DNA of 17,214 bases, taken from Dethiosulfatibacter sp. GTDB taxonomy: Bacteria > Bacillota_A > Clostridia > Tissierellales > Dethiosulfatibacteraceae. The stretch is from positions 1 to 17,214 of the forward strand of contig JAHRFV010000246.1 of assembly GCA_019084435.1 (NCBI GenBank), in the 5' to 3' direction. The position numbers were made by a program, and so were the translations under genes. This document shows positions 1-7,400 of this stretch, one piece after another (within the stretch, counting starts at the first letter, position 1; the number at the start of each line of letters is the position of its first letter). The notes under the pieces were generated by a model. It made no database searches. It was not told the origin of the DNA and saw nothing but the letters and a program-made list of their open reading frames with translations.

Positions 1-138
1 GTCAGACCAGAGATTTGCCTTCCGGCTTCCTTCAGATTCGCAATCACTCACGACACCCTTGCCTTTGGCTATGTCTTTCCCACTACTAGGGCAGACTTGG
101 GACTTTAACCCTTAAGATTGTGCCCATGCTGGGCACAC
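1..138 (-). mobile_element. Group IIC intron, 5' end of domain I (truncated by window edge)
   Basis: Read on the minus strand from 138, the sequence starts with GTGTGCCC, which fits the GUGYG 5' consensus of group II introns. A hairpin at 119-137 (TGTGCCC paired with GGGCACA) follows at once. Further in are blocks familiar from domain I of bacterial group IIC ribozymes such as the Oceanobacillus iheyensis intron: AAGGGTTAAAGTCCC, GCCAAAGGCAAGGGTGTC, GAATCTGAAGGAAGC and CTGGTCTGAC. The similarity is judged from memory, not from an alignment. The rest of domain I, the catalytic domain V and any reverse transcriptase/maturase gene would lie left of position 1, so I cannot tell whether the intron is complete or active. 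The 5' exon ends in TACATTTCTA directly after a terminator-like hairpin, the usual target of this class. Confidence 0.85.
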
Positions 139-173
139 TAGAAATGTAGCTGGATATCAATATGATACCCAGC
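139..173 (-). terminator. Terminator hairpin of the AtuA/YfcC operon and target of the intron
   Basis: On the minus strand GCTGGGTATCA (173-163) pairs with TGATATCCAGC (159-149), giving 11 pairs including one G:U and a 3-nt loop. The next 10 nt are TACATTTCTA, a weak T-rich tail that ends exactly at the intron boundary. The hairpin begins 18 nt after the stop codon of the transporter gene. The intron insertion may have separated the stem from further T residues in the original terminator. Confidence 0.7.
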
Positions 174-191
174 CTTTAGCAACTATTTATA

Positions 192-1637
192 TTAGAATGG
201 GCCGTAATTAATCATTTGTGCAATAGCTACCAATATAATACCAACTCCAGTTAGTATAAGGACAAGTTTTGAGATATGTTTAAACCATGCTCCATAAGGT
301 ATGTCAGCAAAGGCCAAGTAGTATATCATAGAAGGCCAAAGCATGTTTGTTATACCATCACCAAATTGGAAAGCCAATACCGAGGTTTGTCTTGTAATTC
401 CAAGCACATCTGATAAAGGTATCATTATTGGCATGGTCGCTGCAGCTTGACCACTTCCGGATCCAATAAAGAAGTTGATGAGGGATTGAATGATAAACAT
501 ACCAACAGCTGCGATTGATGCGCTTAAACCCATAATTGGTTGAGATAAGCCATATACGATTGTGTCCAATATAGCACCTTGCTCCAAAATCAATACGATT
601 GCTCTGGCAAAACCAACTATCAATGCACCAAATGTCACACCAGACATTCCTTTGGTCATGTGACGGGCTAATTGGTTTGGAGAGAACCCCCCAACAATAC
701 CTGCTAGTAATCCTAAACCTAAGAAGAGGGCAGCAAGTTCAGTTGTATACCAACCATATTGGATCGTTCCATAAACTAACAATATGATGTTTATGGCAAA
801 AACTGCTAGAACCATTTTGTGTCTGGTTGTTAAATGTCCAACATCTTTAAGCTCGAAATCACTTGGATTTCTGTCGCCTTCATAACCATAGATGATACTC
901 TTTGTAGGATCAGCCTTAACTTTTTTTGCATATCGTAAAATAAATACCAAGCCTATGGCTAAGAATACGACGTAGCAGATGATTCTGAACAACATACCTG
1001 AAAACAAAGGTAGTTCAGCGATACTTTGCGCAACACCTATTGTAAAAGGGTTAAGGAAAGCCCCTGCAAAACCAATCCATGCCGCTGTTCTGACAATGTG
1101 GAAACCAACAACTCTATCGTACCCCAAAGCCAATGACATGGAAATTACCAATGGAATAAATGGAATAGTTTCCTCAGCAAATCCGAAAACAGCACCCAAC
1201 ATTGTGAAAATTATTGTGACAGACACAAGAAGCAAAGTATCCTTTCCTTCCATGCGCTTAACCAGATGAAGTATAACAGCATCCAAAGCACCTGTTCCTC
1301 TAATAATTTCGATAGCTCCTGATATGATAAAGATAAACGCTATAATACTTCCTGAAGCCGCGATACCTCTTGGTATAGCTTGAAGCATTCCGAAAACGCC
1401 AACTGTTTTATTATCAATCAACTTAAATGACGCTGAATCAACTACAGTTCTTCCAGAAGCAGGATCGACAATTCTGTCGTAGGCACCTGACGGGATTACC
1501 CAGGTTAGGAACATAGCAATGAGAACTAAAGAAAAGATGATAACGTATCCATTGGGTTTTTTTAACCCTTCAATAAAACTGCCCTGACTGTTTGGTTTTT
1601 TTAATTCTTCTTTACTGCTTTGATTATTTGAACTCAT
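192..1637 (-). CDS. YfcC-family carboxylate/amino-acid transporter
   Basis: A 481-residue polytopic inner-membrane protein of the YfcC family in the DcuC/ArcD-like ion transporter superfamily. The N-terminal 28 residues are polar and cytoplasmic, followed by about 11-13 hydrophobic segments (the first at 30-48). Conserved-looking polar stretches within membrane regions include GFAEETIPF (152-160), NPFTIGVAQ (196-204), SGSGQAAATMPIM (393-405) and QFGDGITNMLWP (424-435), which give the inverted-repeat look of re-entrant loop transporters. It is the last gene of a four-gene operon. Its ribosome binding site AGGAGG lies in the final codons of the preceding hydrolase gene, 7 bp away, so the two are probably translationally coupled. 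Members are annotated as C4-dicarboxylate or basic amino-acid carriers, but the substrate cannot be read from sequence. It most likely imports the compound broken down by the upstream enzymes. Confidence 0.88.
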   Translation of the reverse strand: MSSNNQSSKEELKKPNSQGSFIEGLKKPNGYVIIFSLVLIAMFLTWVIPSGAYDRIVDPASGRTVVDSASFKLIDNKTVGVFGMLQAIPRGIAASGSIIAFIFIISGAIEIIRGTGALDAVILHLVKRMEGKDTLLLVSVTIIFTMLGAVFGFAEETIPFIPLVISMSLALGYDRVVGFHIVRTAAWIGFAGAFLNPFTIGVAQSIAELPLFSGMLFRIICYVVFLAIGLVFILRYAKKVKADPTKSIIYGYEGDRNPSDFELKDVGHLTTRHKMVLAVFAINIILLVYGTIQYGWYTTELAALFLGLGLLAGIVGGFSPNQLARHMTKGMSGVTFGALIVGFARAIVLILEQGAILDTIVYGLSQPIMGLSASIAAVGMFIIQSLINFFIGSGSGQAAATMPIMIPLSDVLGITRQTSVLAFQFGDGITNMLWPSMIYYLAFADIPYGAWFKHISKLVLILTGVGIILVAIAQMINYGPF

Positions 1638-1644
1638 AAATAAA

Positions 1645-2358
1645 TTACCTCCTGTTTATCGAACTTTTTTCGATGAAAGCTGTAAAAATTGCTGATGCTC
1701 TTGCATCTCCCCACAACAATTCTTCTGGATGAAACTGAGTACCTACTATAAATTGATCACCTCTCCTTTCTATAGCTTCAATGACGCCATCTTCAGAGAT
1801 GGCTGTCGCGTAAAAGCCTTCTGGCACTTCTTCAACTTTTTGGACGTGGAAACTATTAACTTTCCAATCATTCTCTTTGACAATCTGGTTAAGTAGGCTT
1901 TCGTCAATCAGATTGACCTTATGCCATGGATCACTTCCTGGCAGGTTTTGTTTATGCCCGTCAATCACCTCATCTGAAAGTCTACCCCCAAAAACCTCAA
2001 TTAACATCTGGAATCCTCTGCATATTCCGAGAATCGGTTTATCGGATTCTAAAACAGATTTCATTAGTATTGATTCGAAATCATATCTGTTGGGTTGTTG
2101 TTCTCGCAATGAAGGCATTGATTCTTTGGAAAACCTTTTTGCATCTCCACCACCTGTAAACAAAAATCCATCTATCATGCCAATCAAAAGATCAATATCA
2201 TTGTGTGGCATCTGAGGAATCAGAATTGGTGTGCCTCCAGCTTCTATAACGGCTTCGATATAGGGTCTGCCAGCATAATTATAACCTCCACTTTCAATAG
2301 AATCATTCCATGTTTCTACACTCCATGCTGTAGTGATGCCAATAATTGGTTTATTCAT
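1645..2358 (-). CDS. Class I glutamine amidotransferase-like hydrolase (peptidase C26, PuuD-like)
   Basis: Predicted cytoplasmic amidohydrolase of 237 residues, resembling gamma-glutamyl-GABA hydrolase PuuD. Visible features are GGGD (69-72), the nucleophile elbow GICRGFQ with Cys113, and the FHPEE motif with His210 and Glu212, which completes a Cys-His-Glu triad. There is no synthetase domain, so it probably hydrolyses a gamma-glutamyl or other amide bond rather than supplying ammonia. A GTG at 2364 is in frame but directly abuts the AAGGAGG ribosome binding site. The ATG at 2358 has a spacing of about 6 nt and is preferred. It overlaps the DUF4387 gene by 8 bp (ATGAATAA), a sign of translational coupling. 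The substrate is unknown. Its place beside a transporter and AtuA/DUF4387 genes suggests a step in the same catabolic route. Confidence 0.87.
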   Translation of the reverse strand: MNKPIIGITTAWSVETWNDSIESGGYNYAGRPYIEAVIEAGGTPILIPQMPHNDIDLLIGMIDGFLFTGGGDAKRFSKESMPSLREQQPNRYDFESILMKSVLESDKPILGICRGFQMLIEVFGGRLSDEVIDGHKQNLPGSDPWHKVNLIDESLLNQIVKENDWKVNSFHVQKVEEVPEGFYATAISEDGVIEAIERRGDQFIVGTQFHPEELLWGDARASAIFTAFIEKSSINRR

Positions 2359-2695
2359 ATTCACCCTCCTTTTCGTTTATTGGAATCTCTATATCCAGTA
2401 ATGGCGGATATTGTTGACATCCAAAAATATCTCCTTCACCAGGGCTTCCGCTTGGCTTTGTTCGATAGATTGTAAACTTGATTGCGTTTGCAGGGTCATA
2501 CTCTACAAAGTCACAAATTCTTTCGACTGGTATACCATATAACTTAGCCATTGTTTCAATGGTGATTGCTTTACTAGACTTCAACAATTCGTAATTTTCT
2601 TTTTCTCTAAAGATGATATCAAATGTAATTTTGTCAGTGCCGGCGTTCTTGCTTCTTATAGTTTTTGCCAAATCAACTAATTTAACTGTTTTCAT
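2351..2695 (-). CDS. DUF4387 family protein
   Basis: A small soluble protein of 114 residues with no signal peptide or membrane segment. It matches my recollection of the DUF4387 family: an N-terminal helix, then RSKNAGTDKITFDIIF (14-29), and a C-terminal acidic and proline-containing stretch. Proteins of this family are typically encoded next to AtuA-like (DUF1446) proteins, as here: the AtuA-family stop codon is 14 nt upstream. The start is supported by AAAGGAG six nt before the ATG. The biochemical function of DUF4387 is not established. The constant pairing suggests a second subunit or partner of the AtuA-family protein. Its 3' end overlaps the hydrolase gene by 8 bp. Confidence 0.85.
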   Translation of the reverse strand: MKTVKLVDLAKTIRSKNAGTDKITFDIIFREKENYELLKSSKAITIETMAKLYGIPVERICDFVEYDPANAIKFTIYRTKPSGSPGEGDIFGCQQYPPLLDIEIPINEKEGEYE

Positions 2696-2709
2696 TTTAG
2701 TCTCCTTTG

Positions 2710-4080
2710 TTAATTACCGATTTCAATAGTTTTGACTTCAAACAATTCCATTGGATCATCAACTGGTATGATGTGGTCCATTGTCCAAATGTATGCTGGT
2801 GTTGCTTTTAAAACCTCATCTATTACAAAAGCGGCAGTTCCAGCTGTACCTTTAACCTCTGGCAATCTTGCATAGAAGATCTGACGTGTCGCGATCATAG
2901 TGATTTCTTCCGCAGCTTCAACCGTCTGAGCAATGCCTTCAACAATAATACACAGCTCATGCGACTTGGTTTCTTTAATCGGTTCAAGATCGCCCATTAC
3001 TCCATTCTTTCCAAATATTTTGTAATAGACCTCGTATCCTGTCTCTCCGAATCTTTCTTTCACTTGATCTCTTGACCACTGAATCACCTTGTCTATGTGT
3101 TTGATAGTATAAGGATCTCTGATACCTGCAATTCCAATAAACCTTTCACCGACTTTACCAGATCCTTCGAGTTTAACCATTATCGATCCTTTTATAGGTA
3201 CAAATTTTGAGCCTGTCACTCTAGTGGTCTTGTCATCATATTGCTCATAAACACAATCAGTCATATCAAGCATACCGCCAGCAAAGAATTCGAAGTAAGG
3301 ATTGGTTCGCTCATACATGGCATGTCCAGCAACTGATGCTATTGTGCAACGTTGATAGGGACTCATGGCCGTTACTTTTACATCGTCTTGAGTTATGGTA
3401 CCAATTACAGATTCTTTAGCAGCATAGGGTTCTGCACAGAAAGATGCACATTCCAACACTTTCCCCAAGTAATAAGCCTGGTCTTCTGGGAATCCATGGT
3501 AGATTGCCGGTGCAGCAAAAATAGCAGCATCACTGGATCGACCGCCTATAATTACATCCGCGCCCAATTCCAAGGCTTTAATAAATGGATGAACTCCTGC
3601 AACTGCTACAATTCTAGCAGTCTTTTCCAAATCTTCCATTTTGAGATTATTTCTTCCATCAAGTCCTTCTACCACTATACCTTTGGCCATTTTATCAATG
3701 ATATAGCTTTTGTCAACTTCAGAATAGAAGTAGGCGAGTTTGAAAGGAGAGAGATTGTGTTTTTTAGCTAATTGTCTAATGAACTCAATGTACATATCCA
3801 CTCGACTATTACTTCCAGTATCACCTGACGAGCCAATGATCATAGGGACGCCCTGTTCTCTGGCAGCTATCAACATTAGCTCAAGATCGTGTTTTTGCCA
3901 TTCATGATGACTGGTAGAGATATCTTGACCTAATGGTACAGGTCCAATATCATCACTACCTGAGTCACAGCAATAATAATCGGGTTTGGTAGCCGCACCA
4001 ATCCAAAAGCTTTCTTCTTTAGTAGGTGCAAAACCCAAATGCCCGTTAGGACATATTATTCTTAGTTCTTTTTTTTCCAT
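2710..4080 (-). CDS. AtuA-family (DUF1446-like) acyclic terpene utilisation homologue
   Basis: First gene of the catabolic operon, a soluble protein of 456 residues. It resembles the AtuA/DUF1446 family, named after a Pseudomonas gene for acyclic terpene breakdown, but most members have no proven reaction. Motifs seen are CPNGHLGF (10-17), GSSGDTGSNSR (83-93), AGVHPF (161-166) and GGRSSDAA (179-186), which look like phosphate or nucleotide-binding loops of an alpha/beta enzyme. The frame is open upstream to an ATG at 4209, but the start chosen here is 4080. It has AAGGAG seven nt upstream, the protein begins at the expected conserved segment (MEKKELRIICPNG), and a sigma-54 promoter at 4127-4142 lies inside the longer version. 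No terpene genes are nearby, so a terpene substrate should not be assumed. Confidence 0.83.
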   Translation of the reverse strand: MEKKELRIICPNGHLGFAPTKEESFWIGAATKPDYYCCDSGSDDIGPVPLGQDISTSHHEWQKHDLELMLIAAREQGVPMIIGSSGDTGSNSRVDMYIEFIRQLAKKHNLSPFKLAYFYSEVDKSYIIDKMAKGIVVEGLDGRNNLKMEDLEKTARIVAVAGVHPFIKALELGADVIIGGRSSDAAIFAAPAIYHGFPEDQAYYLGKVLECASFCAEPYAAKESVIGTITQDDVKVTAMSPYQRCTIASVAGHAMYERTNPYFEFFAGGMLDMTDCVYEQYDDKTTRVTGSKFVPIKGSIMVKLEGSGKVGERFIGIAGIRDPYTIKHIDKVIQWSRDQVKERFGETGYEVYYKIFGKNGVMGDLEPIKETKSHELCIIVEGIAQTVEAAEEITMIATRQIFYARLPEVKGTAGTAAFVIDEVLKATPAYIWTMDHIIPVDDPMELFEVKTIEIGN

Positions 4081-4126
4081 TGCTATCTCCTTTTTAACAA
4101 AATTACTAGTATCTGGATATTTATAT

Positions 4127-4142
4127 TGCATATTTCGTGCCA
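4127..4142 (-). promoter_or_regulatory. Sigma-54 (-24/-12) promoter of the AtuA operon
   Basis: The minus strand reads TGGCACGAAATATGCA. Against the consensus TGGCAC-N5-TTGCW it has the full -24 hexamer, the exact GG-to-GC spacing and one mismatch in the -12 box (ATGCA for TTGCA). Transcription would start near 4116, leaving a leader of about 35 nt before the ribosome binding site and ATG at 4080. The adjacent gene upstream encodes a sigma-54 enhancer-binding response regulator, which strongly supports the call. Confidence 0.85.
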
Positions 4143-4175
4143 ACAATTTGTTTAAATCTATGAGCATGTCAGTTT

Positions 4176-4194
4176 TATAGCTATAAGAGCTATA
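4176..4194. promoter_or_regulatory. Palindrome, candidate activator-binding site for the sigma-54 promoter
   Basis: A perfect inverted repeat, TATAGCT at 4176-4182 and AGCTATA at 4188-4194, separated by 5 nt. Its centre is about 70 bp upstream of the predicted start site of the AtuA operon. That geometry fits a dimeric Fis-type HTH, such as the one on the neighbouring response regulator. Only one copy is evident in the spacer, whereas enhancer sites usually come in pairs. Confidence 0.5.
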
Positions 4195-4236
4195 TTTCAG
4201 TTGATTCAAGAGATAGTGATAGAAAAATAATTGAGC

Positions 4237-4277
4237 AAAAAAATAAGAAACCTAAGTGTATATTGAGGAATCTTATT
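4237..4277 (-). terminator. Probable terminator of the two-component operon
   Basis: On the minus strand AATAAGA-TT-CCT (4277-4266) pairs with AGG-TT-TCTTATT (4253-4242) around a 12-nt loop, with a symmetric TT/TT internal mismatch. A run of T residues follows (4241-4237). It lies about 90 bp downstream of the response regulator stop codon and upstream of the sigma-54 promoter, so it would separate the two operons. The stem is AT-rich and moderate in strength. Confidence 0.5.
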
Positions 4278-4366
4278 TGTACTATAAATTCGATTGAAGT
4301 GTTAGAAAAATACACATAAATATTTTAAAGAAAAGATGGGTATTGTTAATTAATTTGACATATTTA

Positions 4367-5719
4367 TTAGTCTATACAATATTCTTTCATTTTTTTGTAT
4401 AGGGTTTGTCGTTTTATTCCCAAAAGATCTGCGGCTTTACTCTTGTTAAAATTAGCTTTTTTGAGAGTATTATAAATAATGATCTTTTCGTAATCTTTTA
4501 AGGTTATTGTATCTTGAGAGGCTGTTAATACATTATCAGAGTTTAAGTAGTCACTCAGGTGGCTTGTTGTAAGAGTTGTATCTGAAGGATCAGAAATAGC
4601 AATAGCTCTTTCTATGACGTTTTTTAGTTCTCTTACATTTCCCTTCCAGTCATGTGAAATCAGGAAATCCAGAGCATCCATATCAATCATATTGATACTT
4701 TTGCAGTACTCATCATTGTATACTGTCATAAAATGGTCTATCATCAATGGGATGTCTTCTTTTCTTTCACGCAAGGGTGGAATGTGAAGTCGAATCACAT
4801 TTAGCCGATAGAACAGATCTTCTCGAAAATTCCCCATTCGAATTTCTTCAGTAAGATCCTTATTGGTAGCCGCTATGATTCTGACGTTAACACTTTTGCT
4901 TTCAGTTGAGCCAATTCTATCTAATTGACGTTCTTGCAAAACCCTCAGAAATTTGACCTGAACATTCAATGGTAATTCTCCCACTTCATCCAATAGTATG
5001 GTTCCACCATCTGCTTGTTCAAACTTTCCTGTTTTAGTCTTGTCAGCACCGGTGAAGGACCCTTTCTCAAATCCAAAAAGTTCGCTTTCTATCAAAGTCT
5101 CCGGTATAGCACCGCAGTTGATGACTACAAATTTCTCGTTTTTACGATCGCTTTTGTTATGAATAAGTCTTGCGAATACCTCTTTACCGACACCGCTTTC
5201 ACCTGTAATCAAAACAGTGGCTTTGCTATTTGCAATTCTGTCCACCAATGTGAAAATACCTTGAATCTTAGGACTTTTCCCAATAATTCCTGTTTGTTTC
5301 ATAGTCTCATCAATTTGTTTCCTTAATCGGGTGTTTTCTTCTATTAATTTCCTTTTTTCAATAGCCTTTTTGACTACTACAAGAATTTCTTCTGTGGAGA
5401 ATGATTTTTGAACATAATCAAAAGCACCTGCTTTCATTGCATCTACAGCAGACTTGATATCTGCATAAGCTGTGATGAGAATCACCTGAAGGTTTTTGTC
5501 TACCTTCAGTGCTTGATGCATTAGTTCGATGCCGTCCATTTTCGGCATTCTTAGGTCTGTCACGACAACATCTATCAGATGACTTTCTAATATAGTAATT
5601 GCAGCAGAGCCATTATCCGCAAGATAGACATCATAACCAGCATCTTCAAATAAAATCTTGAGTGTATCTCTGATGGATTTTTCATCGTCTACTAACAATA
5701 TGGTATTTTTACTAAGCAT
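4367..5719 (-). CDS. Sigma-54-dependent response regulator (NtrC/AtoC type)
   Basis: Cytoplasmic transcription activator of 450 residues with the full three-domain layout. The receiver domain (about 5-120) has acidic residues D11 and D12, phospho-acceptor D55, T83 and K105. The AAA+ sigma-54 activation domain (about 145-375) has Walker A GESGVGKE (173-180), the sigma-54-contacting loop GSFTGA (220-225, a serine variant of GAFTGA), Walker B LLDEV (242-246) and [11 protein letters not shown] (298-308) with arginine-finger residues. The C-terminal Fis-type HTH spans about 412-446. It starts 3 bp after the kinase stop codon, with AGGAG upstream, so the two are co-transcribed. Its target is very probably the -24/-12 promoter directly downstream at 4127-4142. 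Possession of a receiver domain implies control by phosphorylation from the adjacent kinase. Confidence 0.95.
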   Translation of the reverse strand: MLSKNTILLVDDEKSIRDTLKILFEDAGYDVYLADNGSAAITILESHLIDVVVTDLRMPKMDGIELMHQALKVDKNLQVILITAYADIKSAVDAMKAGAFDYVQKSFSTEEILVVVKKAIEKRKLIEENTRLRKQIDETMKQTGIIGKSPKIQGIFTLVDRIANSKATVLITGESGVGKEVFARLIHNKSDRKNEKFVVINCGAIPETLIESELFGFEKGSFTGADKTKTGKFEQADGGTILLDEVGELPLNVQVKFLRVLQERQLDRIGSTESKSVNVRIIAATNKDLTEEIRMGNFREDLFYRLNVIRLHIPPLRERKEDIPLMIDHFMTVYNDEYCKSINMIDMDALDFLISHDWKGNVRELKNVIERAIAISDPSDTTLTTSHLSDYLNSDNVLTASQDTITLKDYEKIIIYNTLKKANFNKSKAADLLGIKRQTLYKKMKEYCID

Positions 5720-5722
5720 CGT

Positions 5723-7309
5723 TTAATCATCTCCTTTCAAAATCGGAATCGTGACGATGAACTTACTGCCCCTACCAAATTCAGAAATGACATTGATATC
5801 ACCACCAGCCTTTGACAATATGCTTTGTACAGAAGCTAAACCAAATCCAGTACCATGATCCTTGGTGGTGAAAAAAGGATCAAATATACTACTTATATCT
5901 GTATCTCGAATACCGATACCATTATCATGTATTTCAACAGTCACGTTTTCAGAATCTGTAAAATAACGGAGTGTAATCAAGGGATAATTGTTTGTGGAGT
6001 CTCCAATAGCATCGATGGCATTGATTAGAAGGTTTAGTAATATTTGTTTCAATTGATCCTTAGGCAAAGCGACAAAAGCTTGGTCAGTCGATAGATCGTC
6101 GTACAAATTGATTTTTTTCTTCTCGCAATCTGGTCTTATGAGGGCAAGTGTTTCTTCCAAAGCTCGTAAAATCTCCGAATTACCTTCTGTTTTTCTGTTT
6201 GTCTTCCCAATATCAACAAATTCATCCAGAAACTTATTGAGTCGCTCGCTTTCTTCACTGATAATCATAAGTAACTCTCTGATTTGTTCCTTGCTTTCAG
6301 GTTGATCGAGTTTTTTAATCATCAATTGGCTAGCAGTACGAATTGGTAAAAGTGGATTGCGTATTTCGTGGGCAATACCCGCCGTGATTCTGCCAATGAC
6401 AGCCATTTTTTCAGTTTGAAGTATTTTGTGTTGAAGTTTTTCAATCTCTGTATTATCCCTAAATATACATATACATCCTTTTTTGGAGTTGTCATCATTA
6501 GTTAGCAAAGATGTGCTTAGACGGATGTTTATTTTGGAACCGTTCTTGTGAATCAAATAACCCGTGTTTTCAAAGAAATAGATATTATTTTCATAGCTTT
6601 CAACAATATACCAATCCTGCTGGCTCTCTTTTAACGGTAGTGATAAAATATTACGTCCTATAACTTCAGAACTACTATAGCCGGTGATGGTTTCTGCAGC
6701 TTTGTTAAACACAATTATTCTGTAGGTATTATCCATTACGATGACACCACTATTAATGTTCTCTAAAATGTGACTGGAAAAATTCCTTGCTTCCTTCACC
6801 TCTAAATTCAGTTGAAGAATGGCAGCCGCTTGTGAAGCTATTATAGATATCAGCTCTACATCCTGTTGACGGTATAAATCGGGTTGATCACAGGACATGC
6901 TCATAATACCGACAAGGTCATTACCTACTATCAATGGAACAGCTAAAAAAGAACGGATAATTGGATCTTCATTGAAGAATTGACGAACTTGAAACTTGTT
7001 GGATTCTAACGCATCTTCAATCAATAAAGCCTTCTTATTTTCAGCAACCCATCCAACAGCTCCCTCACCGATTTTAAAAGGAACTCTATCTCTGAAATTT
7101 TTAGACCCAGATCCTTTATTAGAGATGACGCGCAATTCATTCTTTTTCTTGTCAACCTCATAAATAACAATCATACTGAACGGTACAAGACTTTCAATAT
7201 AAGAAAATATAATCTCTGATACTTTTTCGAAGCTACCTGCATTGGAAATATCCATTGATGTTTTGGATAGGAAATTCAGGTCGATGACTTTATGTTTTCG
7301 GTGTGACAT
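5723..7309 (-). CDS. Soluble GAF-PAS sensor histidine kinase
   Basis: Histidine kinase of 528 residues with no membrane segment, so it should sense a cytoplasmic signal. Domain order is GAF (about 20-165), PAS (about 178-290), HisKA dimerisation domain with the H-box GIAHEIRNP (311-319, phospho-accepting His314), then a Bergerat-fold ATPase. The ATPase shows the N-box NLLINAIDA (426-434), the G1 box DNGIGI (462-467), the F-box DPFFTTKDHGTG and the G2 box GTGFGLA (486-492). The HEIRNPL motif is typical of NtrB/AtoS-like kinases that pair with sigma-54 regulators. The start has GGAG about 8 nt upstream, and a good sigma-A promoter lies at 7372-7400. The ligand is unknown. An intracellular metabolite of the neighbouring catabolic operon is a reasonable guess. 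Confidence 0.93.
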   Translation of the reverse strand: MSHRKHKVIDLNFLSKTSMDISNAGSFEKVSEIIFSYIESLVPFSMIVIYEVDKKKNELRVISNKGSGSKNFRDRVPFKIGEGAVGWVAENKKALLIEDALESNKFQVRQFFNEDPIIRSFLAVPLIVGNDLVGIMSMSCDQPDLYRQQDVELISIIASQAAAILQLNLEVKEARNFSSHILENINSGVIVMDNTYRIIVFNKAAETITGYSSSEVIGRNILSLPLKESQQDWYIVESYENNIYFFENTGYLIHKNGSKINIRLSTSLLTNDDNSKKGCICIFRDNTEIEKLQHKILQTEKMAVIGRITAGIAHEIRNPLLPIRTASQLMIKKLDQPESKEQIRELLMIISEESERLNKFLDEFVDIGKTNRKTEGNSEILRALEETLALIRPDCEKKKINLYDDLSTDQAFVALPKDQLKQILLNLLINAIDAIGDSTNNYPLITLRYFTDSENVTVEIHDNGIGIRDTDISSIFDPFFTTKDHGTGFGLASVQSILSKAGGDINVISEFGRGSKFIVTIPILKGDD

Positions 7310-7371
7310 TTTATCAACTCCGTTTTTTGAATATGTTTTGTAAAACTTATCGTTAATTTACTATTGCTTTG

Positions 7372-7400
7372 ATTATAATCGTTGAATTAGATTAATGCAA
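7372..7400 (-). promoter_or_regulatory. Sigma-A promoter of the kinase/regulator operon
   Basis: On the minus strand the -35 box TTGCAT (7400-7395) is followed by a 17-bp spacer and the perfect -10 box TATAAT (7377-7372). Predicted transcription starts near 7365, leaving a leader of about 55 nt before the kinase ATG at 7309. Confidence 0.7.

Noticed and set aside
220..240. Possible frameshift or truncation at the end of the transporter gene because of the intron
   Set aside because: The transporter frame ends with a normal C terminus and stop at 192-194, and the intron begins downstream of its terminator, so the gene is intact.
2359..2364. GTG start for the amidohydrolase at 2364
   Set aside because: The GTG touches the AAGGAGG binding site. 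The ATG at 2358 has normal spacing and gives the usual N terminus.
3352..3771. 139-residue plus-strand open frame
   Set aside because: It lies wholly antisense to the well-supported AtuA-family gene, has no family resemblance, and is Cys/Phe/Tyr/Ser-rich as expected for a shadow frame.
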